NCBI GenBank assembly: GCA_932521035.1
Contig: OW051494.1
Coordinates: 3,334,001 to 3,398,000, forward strand
Length of the DNA: 64,000 bases
Direction: 5' to 3'
From: Oscheius dolichura
Taxonomy: Eukaryota > Nematoda > Chromadorea > Rhabditida > Rhabditidae
Shown: piece after piece, positions 25,625-40,827 of the stretch
Layout of the letters: each line of letters opens with the position of its first letter
Position numbering within the stretch: the stretch's first letter is position 1
The notes under the pieces: model-generated
Told to the model about the DNA's origin: nothing
What the model saw: the letters and a program-made list of their open reading frames with translations, nothing else
Database searches by the model: none
Position numbers and translations under genes: made by a program

Positions 25625-26820
25625 GCGACAAACACAAAATATCGATTATAGTAGTGGGGTGATGTGATGATGTGAATAGGCCGGGCATTGCGATATCTGT
25701 CGAACAAAAAAGAGCCAATAGAAAACAAGAACCGGTGATTGTTGGCCTTTTTGGGGGTGGCCAGGATTATCAGAGGGAAATGGCCGGGCAAATAAAGTCA
25801 ACACGGGCGTGATGTGTGTACCGTGATAAGGCGATTAGAGGTGTCACCCGGGCGGTCATCAAGGCGGAAGCTATTGACATCACCTCCGGAGGCGCGTATC
25901 TACTGGGTTACTCATCAGGGGAGATGGATTAGTAGTCTTAGACTAAGACTCTTAGTAATAGAAGAAAAGCAACTCACGATGACATCCTTGACCCCAGAAA
26001 GGACAAATTTCTTGGCGAAATCCATGCGACAACTCAAAGTTTTGCTCCTGTATCTGCGCGTGTGTCTGTGTCCGATCAATCGTTTGCGCGTTGGTTAAAT
26101 ACACTGGTCGGCAGCTGGGTGACTCACGGGGGCGGGCAGGGAAAAACAATACTTGAGATGGGTTATGAAACGGGTGAGGGAAATACGCCTGGAGGAGAGG
26201 AGATGACGTCAAATGGGCAGGATCAGGCCGACGTGAGTAAGAGCCGGGGGAGACAGCCAGCGAGGCAGGCAGATGTTTTCTATTCGATTGCACGGGGAGA
26301 AAGAAGACGACGTGCCGATGAAAAGGCAGTTGTTTACACATGGGGAGGGAAATGGGATTCAGTTGATACAGGTAGGTATGTTGCCCACAGATAGGGGGCC
26401 AAGGGGGCTACGGTAAGACTGTGGGCCGGGTGGTTTTCCGCCCCACAATGCCCTCTTTCTCAACTGATCTGCACCAATCTCTTTCTAAAAATAGCCCACC
26501 ACTGCATAAACCCCCTCCCTCGTCCCCTCATCTTGATTACAAAACTGCTGAAGAAGGCTGCCCGTCTTTTTCATTGGTCACCACCGGCTCCTCCATACTT
26601 GGCTCTCCAATTTTGTGTGGCTGCTTCAGCTCCTCGAGGCCCTCTGCTCAATGTGCCAGACCGTGAAATGGCTACCATATCAATCTGTCTTCATGTATCT
26701 TTAGTAGTGTGCAATCAGCTCCGTTTACCTCTTCCTTGTGGAGAGAACACCTTGTTGATGGCCCACGTGCTGTTTACTCCCCGTGAAGATAGCCTCCCGG
26801 CCCTGTAGAAATTGTCTGGT
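25625..26820. other. No confident gene
   Basis: Mixed-composition sequence between the annexin 5' end and the candidate exon at 26822. Open frames on both strands lack recognisable domains. The annexin promoter, if internal, should be here. Confidence 0.5.
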
Positions 26821-26821
26821 A

Positions 26822-26974
26822 GACTGAAGAAGACGGCCCACTACAAGAGGCTCCGGGGGACACGGACAAGTACAAGCCGCTCCGAATGGAGGGTGTTCTC
26901 TGGTACGGCTCAAAGATCAGGATCATCAGCGAAACTCCACTTTCTAGAGGAGTCTTTATCACTAAATTCCTGTA
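26822..26974 (+). CDS. Possible terminal exon, unrecognised
   Basis: After an acceptor ending GGTAG, 50 codons stay open before TAG. The translated residues (Lys, Tyr, Trp, Ile, Phe) look protein-like. I could not link an upstream exon in the right phase, and the complementary strand is also open here. It may be a remnant or a chance frame. Confidence 0.18.
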
Positions 26975-27220
26975 GAGTCTGCCGTTTACGGGAGACGGCC
27001 TCTCCCTGGTCCTGGAAGGAAGTGCCAGTCAATGTCTGCCTGCCGCTGCCTACATAAAGAGTAAATATCAAACATTTATATAGGACTATAAAGGCACAAT
27101 TGATAAAAGGGGAGAAGTCTTTGTAAAAAGCCGAAAATACCCAGAAAAGAACACAACTTATACCAGTAGAAAAAAGAGAAAGTGAAGAAAGACAACCGAA
27201 GAAGAGCCGGGCGGCGGGGG

Positions 27221-28305
27221 TTACTGTACTCGTTGGAGGAGGAACACAACGGGGATGGTGAGAACGAGCAGACTGATCAGGACGATGCCCATGTAGCCAC
27301 CCTAAACGAGCTTACCGTAACAAAGAGAATAAAGGGGGCTACCTGTTGTTCGTATGGATTAGGTGCTCGGGGGCCGGAGGCCACGGCATCACTCGCGTCA
27401 GGCTCGGGCATCCGCCTCACGTCTTCCATGTGTTGCCACTTGTCCTCCTCCTCTTCCTCCTCGTCCTCCTCCGGAATCGACCTCTTCTCCTCCCTGTAGT
27501 TGCTGAACGCGTGGTCCTCCACATCGAAGGGCAGCGGCAGCGGGGGGAGGCCGTCCTCTCCGCCGGTCAGAATGGCGATGGCGTTGATTTTCGGATTGTC
27601 AGCCAGTCCCTATAAAGAAGCCACTTATCCTCCGAGCCAGAGGGAGAGTCGTCACCTTGGCCAGTTCGATTTCAACTAACGGACCGATGGCTGTCTTCTG
27701 TCCGGCTGCTTGGATGGTCCCTTTCAAGACTTTGAACTCGACCCGTCTGAAGGAGGAGACACCTAGAGGGAGAGGATGGAGGTGGCTCACTTGTCGTAGG
27801 CCGCGCCGACGTAGTTGGCCTCCTTGAAGATGTCCAGGTTTTTGACGACCGGAATCCCGTTCAACTTCACGTCGAAGATCTGAAAATGCCTAATTGGGGT
27901 CACATTTCAACGGAGACAGACCTTCTGCCCCGGCCGGGTGAAGTAAACCTCGGAGAACTTGAGGATCATGACGTAGTGGCCGTCGTTAGCGGGGAAGGAG
28001 TACTTGAACGAGTCCAGGGAGTATCTCTCTGTCTAAAGGAACCAATTAAATAAGGAGGAGACGGCTACCTGGTAGAGGGCCCGGTCCTTGTCGTGTGCAT
28101 TCACGAAGAAGTACTTCTCGCCGAAGTCCGAGTCAACGGTGCCGGTCATCGGCCTGTCCGCCTTGTAGACGATGCCGCCCTCGCCAACGTGCTCCGGTCC
28201 TCCGCAGTTGATGGCGTAGACGACCCTCTTCGAGACATCCTCCTCCGCTGCCTGGCCCAGTTGAGGGAGACCCAAGATGAGAACCGGCACAAGGAGACAA
28301 ATCAT
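27221..28305 (-). CDS. Malectin
   Basis: ER membrane lectin that binds diglucosylated N-glycans early in glycoprotein quality control, usually together with ribophorin I of the oligosaccharyltransferase. Exons on the minus strand: 28305-28069, 28032-27922, 27879-27791, 27746-27656, 27609-27343 and 27301-27221. They give 291 residues, against 292 in human malectin. A signal peptide covers about residues 1-19. The malectin domain begins with the signature VVYAINCGGP and continues through YSLDSFKYSFPANDGHYVM. Near the C-terminus comes a run of seven or eight acidic residues, then one membrane segment (GIVLISLLVLTIPVVFLL) and a short tail. A GATTGCAG acceptor two bases before the ATG at 28305 supports this start over a longer upstream frame. 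Confidence 0.93.
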
Positions 28306-30480
28306 CCCTGCAATCCTCTTCTCTCGTATAGAAAATGGAAAGAGAACAATGGAAAGGGATGGGAAAGGGAGGAGAACGACGGCGTCGTTCCTCGGCAACC
28401 ACCTGCCCTACCCGAGGCAGTTATTGGTTTCACTCGGCCGGATGTGCAGTAGTCTCTCTATTGGCATCCATCCGCCGCCGGAAAAGGGCGAGAACGATTG
28501 ATTGGAAAATGGATTAACATGACTGTTTTGGGCGAAATTTGGAGACATAAAAAGAAAAAAATGGGGAGGCAGAGAGAAAGGAAGGGGAGGATAATGCTAC
28601 AACTACAAGGAAAGAGAAGAGAGCCACGCCGACGGTCAAAGCCGGCAATTGACAAGACACGTTGACGGAGTGTTAAGCGCGGGAAACTGCTGCTATTCTG
28701 ACAATTTTGACTAGTTTTTGAAGTAACAAGAAGACACTACAAGTATCCAATTGTGGAGTCATTCTCCCCAGGGAGACGATGGAGAGGAGGACTAGACTGG
28801 GCCAGGGCATGATTCGGCATACAAGGAGGGGATCAGGTACAAGAAGATGATGAAAAGAAGAGGAGGACGAAGTGAATCTGTATGAAGGAGAAATGGAAGA
28901 AGAAAGTGCAGGGAGACGAAGCGGGGTGATTGAGCTTCATAGAAGTCTCCCGTAAGCGGATAGCCGGGAGGAGGTGAAGGACGGCCTTATCCTCTCGATT
29001 TTTAGAAGACGAGAAGAACCACGAAAAATTAGAGACGTCTCTGAATTATAAAGAGGCTAATAAGACGAGGAAAGGAGTCAAAAATCAGACAGCTGGATAA
29101 AAAATGGCTGGAAACAAGGAGCGGAGGGCAGAGGCCGGACAGAGTAAGCTTTGTTGACATAATGCAATTGCCACCCGGCAGTGGCGGACGTGGCGTTGAC
29201 GTCTGCCCCCTGAGGGGCTTCTCTCTCCAAAAAAAGACGACGTTTAGATGCCATGTTTGTGTGTATTTTATGTATGCGGCCAGACTGGGAGAGCCATCGA
29301 TTTTCTCGTTTTCCCCAGTGTTGCCTCTGGGCTCGCAATTTCAATTTGTGGCACACACTCTGGCTAAAGAGAGAGAACGGAAGAGAGAGTAATTAACAAA
29401 GGCCACAAATCCCATTTTTAGGAGAGACAGGGGAGAGACAAGACGAGATGACTGTATAGTGCCCGGGGAAGCCGCTGTTGAAACAGACACAATGCCCGTG
29501 GGAAGGACATCCCGAGGTATATTCCGATCCCCCTTTTCGCCAGTCGGGGGCCACTCGCCCGGCCAGCCAGGCGGCCACCAATCTTTGGCCCTCTTCCTCT
29601 TCACAATCAAATCCATCTCCCGCCGTTCAATCGATCTGGCCCCCTTCCTTCTTCCTCCATACACCAACAATCGTTGTACACAAAATATGGCCGCTCGTTC
29701 CTGAACTACTTGCTTTCATTTTCTCGTTTCAGTATTCTTGACATATATTTCGCCGTTTATTGCCGCATTTCATCGCGTTGGGCTTGAAAAAAAGGGAATG
29801 GTCATTTATGTTTTGGCTATTCCTGTCTCGTCTTCAGTCGTCTTATGTGTTGTCCCCATTTTGCAAAGCTGATATGACTAGAGCAGAGTGTCCAGTATTT
29901 TGTGGACTTTGCTCTATGCTCATTGTTTAGTTGGGTAGGGCCGGCCATTATTTCAGTCGCATCTATAAACAGCAGTTGTTCGCTTCCTTGATTGTGCTTT
30001 CATATTTTGTTATCATAGGATTATGTTGATTTGTGCAAATTTGTTTTTAGATAAGAGCACTTATTAGGTTCGAATGCAGCGTTATCAATTTCTTTGGACA
30101 TTTCAAGGTCTTTTAGAACAAATTTTGATCGCGAAAAGCGCTTGTTTTTACCGCTGTGTACATGAGCTACGCACGGGGAGATGGGTCAACATTTATTCTC
30201 TGAATAATATACTTCCTTGCACCAGTTTTGCTTGTTTCTTGACTTATTTATATCATTCTAAAAAGCATTTTCGATGCTAATAGCTCTAGAATCGCGTATA
30301 TTCAACGTAACATTCTATCGCACTTTTTGATCACGCAAAACATATTTTATCGCGCCTGTCATAACAACTATGTTTTTCTACTATTTCATTGCGAACTATG
30401 GACCTATCCACAGGTGTATGTTTCATTTCTCCTTCTCTTCCTTATCTGATCAAAGATTGTCTTTGTTATTACAGGTGGCG
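28306..30480. other. Intergenic; composition boundary near 29,700
   Basis: No gene supported. Sequence before about 29,700 is GC- and purine-rich. After it the DNA is AT-rich, with T runs and much weaker strand bias, continuing into GPDH. A possible 5' untranslated exon of GPDH ends near 30412 (CCACAG then GTGTAT), joined to the acceptor TTACAG at 30470-30475. Confidence 0.5.
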
Positions 30481-30507
30481 TCCATATTTCGCCTATTCAG
30501 CAGCACC

Positions 30508-32079
30508 ATGGTTCCAAAGAAGGTAACAATTGTTGGATCTGGAAACTGGTTTGTCGTCTTAAAATTCGTCTTTGAAATACTGAATTTTCAGGGGATCCGC
30601 CATTGCTAGAATTGTAGGACAGACAACCAAAGCTAACCCCGAAGAATTCGATTCCACTGTCAGGATGTGGGTATTTGAAGAAATGATCGAGGGTCAGAAG
30701 CTTTCTGAAATTATCAACACGAAGCATGAGAATGTAAAATATTTGCCTGGGAAAAAGCTCCCGGAAAACGTTGTAAGTTATTCGGCCTCTTCTTCTATGA
30801 ACTTTTTTCGATCGCTGTTCCCGATCTTGTGGAGTCTTGTATTGGTGCCAACATCCTCATTTTTGTCGTGCCGCATCAATTTGTAAAGGGAATATGCAAT
30901 CAACTTGTTGGAAAAATCGACTCCACGAAGACCCAAGCCATTTCATTAATCAAAGTACGTTGCTTTTATCTCTTTTTATTGTCTTTATTGTTTGATATTT
31001 AGGGTATTACAACAGATACTTCTGAAAAGGTATCGATTTGACTCATAACCAATACTTATTTTCCTTTTGTATAATAGAGACCCAAAGCTTGATATATTTC
31101 ACGTTTAGTAAACTGCATCACCGCTAACTTTGACCCCGTAGACAGCGAAAAACTGCACTCCAATTTCTTATATAAGTTTTTTTTCTTCTAGGGTTTGGCT
31201 ATGGAGAAAAAAGGAGGATTGAAGCTGATCTCTGAGGAAATCCGAGAAATACTAAATATTGAAGTTTCCGTGCTCATGGGAGCCAATCTTGCTCCAGAAG
31301 TTGCTAATGACAATTTCTGTGAAGCCACAATTGGTAGGTGTTAGGTTAGTAGTATTCAATCTGCTTTTTAGGTTGCAAAAGAAAGAGTGAAGATGGGCCA
31401 TTGTTGAAGAAACTATTCCACACAGACAATTTCCGAATTAATGTTGTTGAGGATGCTCATACTGTCGAGTTATGTGGAGCTCTAAAGGTTTCCTTTTATT
31501 CTTTACCGCTTCATGAACTATTTCAGAACGTTGTAGCCTGCGCTGCCGGCTTTACCGATGGCTTAGGATATGGCGATAATACTAAAGCAGCTGTTATCCG
31601 TCTAGGTTTGATGGAAACAACAAAGGTAATTAATATTTTAAAGTATAACATTATTTTTCAGTTTGTCGAACATTATTACCCAGGATCCAATCTACAGACC
31701 TTCTTTGAATCTTGTGGCATTGCAGATCTTATTACTACTTGCTATGGAGGAAGGAACCGAAAAGTTTGTGAAGCCTTTGTAAAGACGGGAAAGGTAATCG
31801 CCTTCTTCTGCTGAAATAACCAATGGCGCAGACTATTGCCGAAATTGAAAAAGAGTTATTGAATGGACAATCAGCACAAGGCCCGTTAACTGCCGAAGAA
31901 GTATACCTCATGATGGAGAAAAGCGGTGTTACAAAGAAGTACGTTGTATACTGTCATATTTATTTTGCCTATACAGATTTCCACTTTTCACTGCCGTCCA
32001 TAACATTTGTACCGGAAAGATGAAAGCAACTGATCTTGTTGCCTGCTTGAGAGACCACCCGGAGCACCACGGTTTGTAA
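30508..32079 (+). CDS. gpdh: Cytosolic NAD-dependent glycerol-3-phosphate dehydrogenase
   Basis: Interconverts dihydroxyacetone phosphate and glycerol-3-phosphate with NADH, linking glycolysis to lipid synthesis and osmolyte glycerol. Ten exons: 30508-30548, 30592-30772, 30811-30954, 31003-31029, 31192-31333, 31372-31487, 31527-31625, 31662-31793, 31832-31938 and 31977-32079, giving 363 residues. The NAD fold shows GSGNWGSAIA; later motifs include [16 protein letters not shown], the catalytic Lys in [13 protein letters not shown], and [17 protein letters not shown]. Exon 3 must start at 30811 to keep the family motif AVPDLVE, but the intron then ends in CG rather than AG. The only in-phase AG, at 30833-30834, would delete nine residues including that motif. 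The third intron has only a 27-base exon before the next. Confidence 0.94.
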
Positions 32080-32180
32080 AAGAATTCTCATAGCCAAGCC
32101 GTCTCACTTCTTAGATTGCTCTTAGTTACGGTTATGCATTTTGTAAATTAATTACGTGTCTTATATTTGTATCAGTATAA

Positions 32181-32186
32181 AATAAA
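32181..32186 (+). terminator. AATAAA poly(A) signal of GPDH
   Basis: AATAAA lies about 100 bases beyond the GPDH stop codon, in AT-rich DNA. Confidence 0.6.
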
Positions 32187-32220
32187 TTTTTAAATGATTT
32201 GATTGTTCCCTTGTGTCGAT

Positions 32221-32251
32221 TAAATCAGACATAAAAGTGGTATTCGAGATA
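32221..32251. repeat. Short direct repeat, copy 1 (copy 2 at 33061-33090)
   Basis: TAAATC-G/A-G/A-CATAAAAGT followed by TATT and GAGATA occurs here and again at 33061-33090 with few differences. Copy 2 lies just downstream of the SMC3 stop. The pair brackets the palindromic element, so part of the SMC3 3' flank may have been duplicated. Confidence 0.45.
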
Positions 32252-32362
32252 CGGAACAGCTGCCGTGAGCTCTGCACTATTGCTTACCTCAAGGATAAGG
32301 ACTACACAATTTTGAACAGCCTTGGAAACGTCAGGCGTCCCAAAATCTCTGAAAGTTAAGCT

Positions 32363-32864
32363 GGATAATGCATACATGGGCAGTACGCCCGATTTTGGGC
32401 GCCCCCGGGCGTGCGCACTTTGCGCGTTACATAACGGAAAAATTACGTAACGCGCCCCTTTTCTGAGCTGTTTGTGATCATATTTCTGAACCGTTTTCAA
32501 AAACTAAAAAGTTAGCTTGTAGCCAAGATCAAGATGGTTTTGACAAACCAGGTTTCAGTTCAATAGCCCATAAAGAAAACTCTCTGTGACATCAAATGTT
32601 GACTTTTCGGCGTTTTTTTGCTCATTTGCACTGCTACAGGATTTTCTCTCGAGTGAATGTTACCAACCTTAGGCTCGTTCAAACCGTGTTGATCTCGGCT
32701 GCAAGCTAGCTTTCAATGTTTGAAAATAGTCCACAAATGGCCGAGTTATGATCACAAACGTCTCAGAAAAGGAGCGCGTTACGTAATTTTCCCGTGATGT
32801 AACGCGCAAAGTGCGCGCCCGGGGGCGCCCAAAATCGAGCGTATTGCCCATGTATGGGATAATG
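32363..32864. mobile_element. Palindromic MITE with 8-base target duplication
   Basis: The element spans 32371-32856 (486 bases). Its ends are perfect inverted repeats, CATACATGGGC and GCCCATGTATG. The arms stay similar inward for roughly 150 bases, including GGGCGCCCCCGGGCG, GCGCACTTTGCGCGTTAC and TTACGTAACGCG. The 8-base word GGATAATG flanks both sides (32363-32370 and 32857-32864), a target-site duplication. An 8-base duplication is typical of hAT elements and also of a few other DNA transposons. It has no coding capacity, so it is a non-autonomous foldback element between the 3' ends of GPDH and SMC3. Confidence 0.85.
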
Positions 32865-33161
32865 GAGTGAGGAGCCGTTGTTTAAAACAATTTGCCTATA
32901 GGGGCCCGCACAGATTGTTCCAGGCGATGTTTCATTAATGAAAATTAGCAAGGTGTCCAATCGTTTGATTGTAAAAAAGAACATCAATTTCCCTCCCCTC
33001 AAAGTTTTGTGCTAGATAAACATAACTACTACTAAATATTTATTCACATGAGATCTCTAATAAATCGGGCATAAAAGTAATATTGAGATAGATAAGGAAA
33101 CCCGTATGACAAATGAGAGAAAACTTGAAATTTAAAAAACAGAAAAGTTAATGCTAATATC

Positions 33162-37810
<4,649 letters not shown>

Positions 37811-37986
37811 TTAGACAATAAGGACAAGAAAACCAATAAAAATTTACCGCCTCTACGGAACGTAACCAATGAACAGACTAATAGAAAATTGTAAAAAAAA
37901 TTTATTTATTATCCGAGATGTGAAGAGCTGGCGGCATGTAGAATTGTCACCTAAAGATCTGAAAAGCGCCAACCTAGGCAAGGAAT

Positions 37987-38066
37987 ATCCTCCAAAATGG
38001 ATTGCGTATCCCGTATCCTATCCCAGATCCTCCAAAGTGGATCCCATTTCCCGTGTCCTATCGCAG
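37987..38066. repeat. Two 40-base tandem repeat units
   Basis: Units at 37987-38026 and 38027-38066 both begin ATCCTCCAAA and end CCTATC-C/G-CAG, with about eight differences. A third unit starts and breaks off at 38067. The repeat lies between SMC3 and the splicing-factor gene. Confidence 0.6.
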
Positions 38067-38267
38067 ATCCGCCTAGCGCTTATTTCCACCAATTGGGGAT
38101 CCCTTCGTCCTCATAACAGAGGCTGAAACAAAGTTTATTGGTCGAGTCACAGAACAACAGAATAATAGAACCGGCGATTAAGCCCCGATAGATAGGATTC
38201 ACTTTGAGAATATTGAGAAGGAGCCACAACACAAAATACTACCATGAATATATCCATCCAGTGTAAG

Positions 38268-39148
38268 TTACGAACGGGAACGAGAACGTGAGCGTGAGCG
38301 CGAGCGGGAACGTGCAGGCGAAGCAGATGCACGTGGACTGCCATTATATTTCGGAGAACGACGTGGAGAACGGCTGCGACGACCACCTCCTCCAGTGGTG
38401 GTATCTTCACGAACACGAATATATGCAGTTTCACCCTGTAACACAGTTAGTATGGCTAAAAAACAAAACCAACTTTATGAGATCTGAACTTGGTATCATC
38501 TAATTTTTTAACCGCATATTCCATATCTTCATAGCGAGCAAATTCAACGACGCCGGTACCATCGCGAGCTACATCGGCAAAGCAAACTTCACCAGCATCG
38601 CGCATGTGGTCCTAAAAGAATACATGTTATTTTCTAAATTCAAAAATGAAAAATATAAGCAGCATTACCTTCAAATCTTGCCACGATCCAGTAGATGGAA
38701 GGCCTTCGATAATAACGCGATAGTCTGTTCGCTTTGAAGGAGGCCCTCCGCGAGGCCGGTCTCGGCTTTCTCTTCCGCCACGAAAACCACCGCTGCTGCC
38801 TCCATCTCTTCCTCCATAACCGCCATTTAATGGTCTGCCACCAGGACCACGAGGTCCTTGTCCTCGCGTCATTTCAACACGAATACGATGCCCATCAAAG
38901 TCATATCCATCTCGGCCACGAATTGCATCTTCAGCATCACTAAAATAACGTTGCAATACTTTTACAGTAAAAACGACTTACCGAGGATCATCAAATTCAA
39001 TAAAAGCGAACAATGGGCCACGGGCTGCAGAACCCTTTATATCAATCATCCTTATTTTTCCATATTTTTGAAAAAGATCTTCAACGTCTCGATCCCTAAC
39101 ATCTGATGGTAGATTTCCAACATAAATTCTTGTATCGTCGCGACCCAT
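38268..39148 (-). CDS. rsp-3: SR splicing factor, SRSF1/SF2 type
   Basis: Serine/arginine-rich factor that binds exonic enhancers and recruits U1 snRNP and U2AF in the nucleus. Exons on the minus strand: 39148-38982, 38939-38669, 38611-38474 and 38435-38268. They give 247 residues, against 248 in human SRSF1. RRM1 at about residues 7-82 has RNP motifs IYVGNL and PLFAFIEF. A Gly/Arg-rich linker follows. The pseudo-RRM at about 120-190 carries the diagnostic SWQDLKDHMRDAG heptad region. A short RS tail of seven or more Arg-Ser pairs ends the protein. The start follows a CTTTCAG acceptor one base upstream. The name follows the C. elegans SF2 orthologue. Confidence 0.95.
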
Positions 39149-40331
39149 TCTGAAAGACGAAAATAACCAAATGAAATGAGAATTTTTGAGCGGAAAGGAG
39201 AAATAAATATTCGCAATACTCTACTGTCAACTAATCCGTCTGTTGACTTACTAAAACATCGCTCATTTGTGAGTCCACGTGTGTTCAATTCAAAAGGGGA
39301 AAAAAAGTAGAAAGCTTGCCACAAGAAATTCGAAGAAATGAAATGAGGATTTCGCGTTCAAATCTCGGGGCGTCGCGGCTGCGACGCGGCACGTTCTTTG
39401 CAAGACTAGGCACTTTTAGTCCTTTTAGCTCCTTTAACAAGTAAGCAAAATGAGACATAAAAACAAACAAATGAAGCAAGAAAAACAACAACAGAAGAAG
39501 GCTCGGAAGCATTACAACGTCTACAGCCAGTCTTTTCTTTTGTTGGCAGAGATTTGAACGCGATCACGGCTTGGCGCGACTTTCAAATATTGGTTGGCTG
39601 TCGCTTTTTGGGCAGAGGGTTTTGGAGGGGCTTCTTTCGGTGTTCTACAGGATCAGAGAAAGTTTTATTTGATTTACGGCAAGTGTCGTCTCCTCTACAC
39701 GAAAACCCGAAGGATTATATAGGATATATTTATCTAGTAATTTTCGAGTAAAAATAAAACAATGGGCAAGCAATGGCCTCGTGAAACATTGAAATTCCAG
39801 CTGGAGATATAATATATCACCACGGCAAATTGGCAGTCTAAACACGAATTTAGGTTCGTGCTTGACATAAGTTATGCACTACGGGTCTTCCGTTTCCTCA
39901 TCTTCCAAGAGGAAACATGTGTGCCATCTACGTCAGGAGAGAGCCTCCACTCCACGCGATTATGCTAATGGAGAAACTCGTCTCGATTTTCCACACAAAC
40001 TTTGCGGTTTTTCTATCACGTTGTAATATGATGGTGTAGCCGAAAAAAACAAGCGTGGTAAACAATCAGGGGAGAAGTTACTGAGAAACCGTCGGTACTC
40101 TTACCTTTTTCATTTTACAAGTACAAGTCCAAATTCTGATATTTTTCATGATTATATTCCTCTGGGGATTGTTCTAATCCACAACTTCCTTCCTAATGAT
40201 GTCTATATGATCAGAGTTATACTGTAATATATCTATTTTTATTCATTTCCGTCTCTCAAAAGAGCGACCTCCCGGAATGCAGTGTTTGCGTGATAATATT
40301 TACTTGACAATCCATGAATAAATCAATTTGG
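39149..40331. other. Intergenic, no gene seen
   Basis: AT-rich sequence upstream of the SR gene. It holds no exon chain that I can support; composition shifts back towards GC-rich near its right end. Confidence 0.5.
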
Positions 40332-40827
40332 TCAGCTGATTGAGCTGCTTTTTCTCCTGGCCCGGTGGGTCAGCTGTCCTGGATTGATTCCAGCCGGAAT
40401 CATGTACTCTCCTGGTCTCCTCGGAGCTATTACTCCTTCCCTCCTGTCACTCCCCCTCCCAGAAATAGATCCCCCAAATGGTAGAGAGGTTTGATCCCCT
40501 AATATATCATCGAAAACAAGTCCTTCTTCCTCTAAAATGATAGTCCCCGAAGTATTCATTAGAACCAAACAAACACAGAACCATGTCTCGTCTAGCCCCG
40601 TTAGTCACTTCCTTATCCGGTGTCCCTCTAATCCGCGAAGATAGAAAAAAAAAAGAGAGACTGGATGGGGAAGTGATAAGAGACCCACCGCGTGTGAACT
40701 GTGGCCTCCATGCTGTGGCGGTTACTGTGGAGACTGGCCAGAGATCGATGCGGTGGTCGTCGCTTCTTCCCCTTATCTGCTCCTCCCCCAACATCCTCAT
40801 ATCAGCAGCCGCCCCATCCACCTTCAT
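40332..40827 (-). CDS. Candidate two-exon gene, unrecognised, 112 residues
   Basis: Exon 1 is 40827-40689 (Met start; 46 codons plus one base; donor GTGGGT). Exon 2 is 40531-40332 (acceptor CATTTTAG, stop TGA). The phases match exactly at the junction, and exon 2 alone gives a protein-like acidic then Gly/Arg-rich sequence (EEEGLVFDDILGDQ near its start). No signal peptide or known domain is visible. It lies on the strand opposite PPEF and 1.7 kb upstream of it. It could also be a chance pairing in stop-poor DNA. Confidence 0.33.

Noticed and set aside
37869..38126. An 85-codon frame between SMC3 and the SR gene
   Set aside because: It runs through the 40-base tandem repeat and has no splice or domain support.
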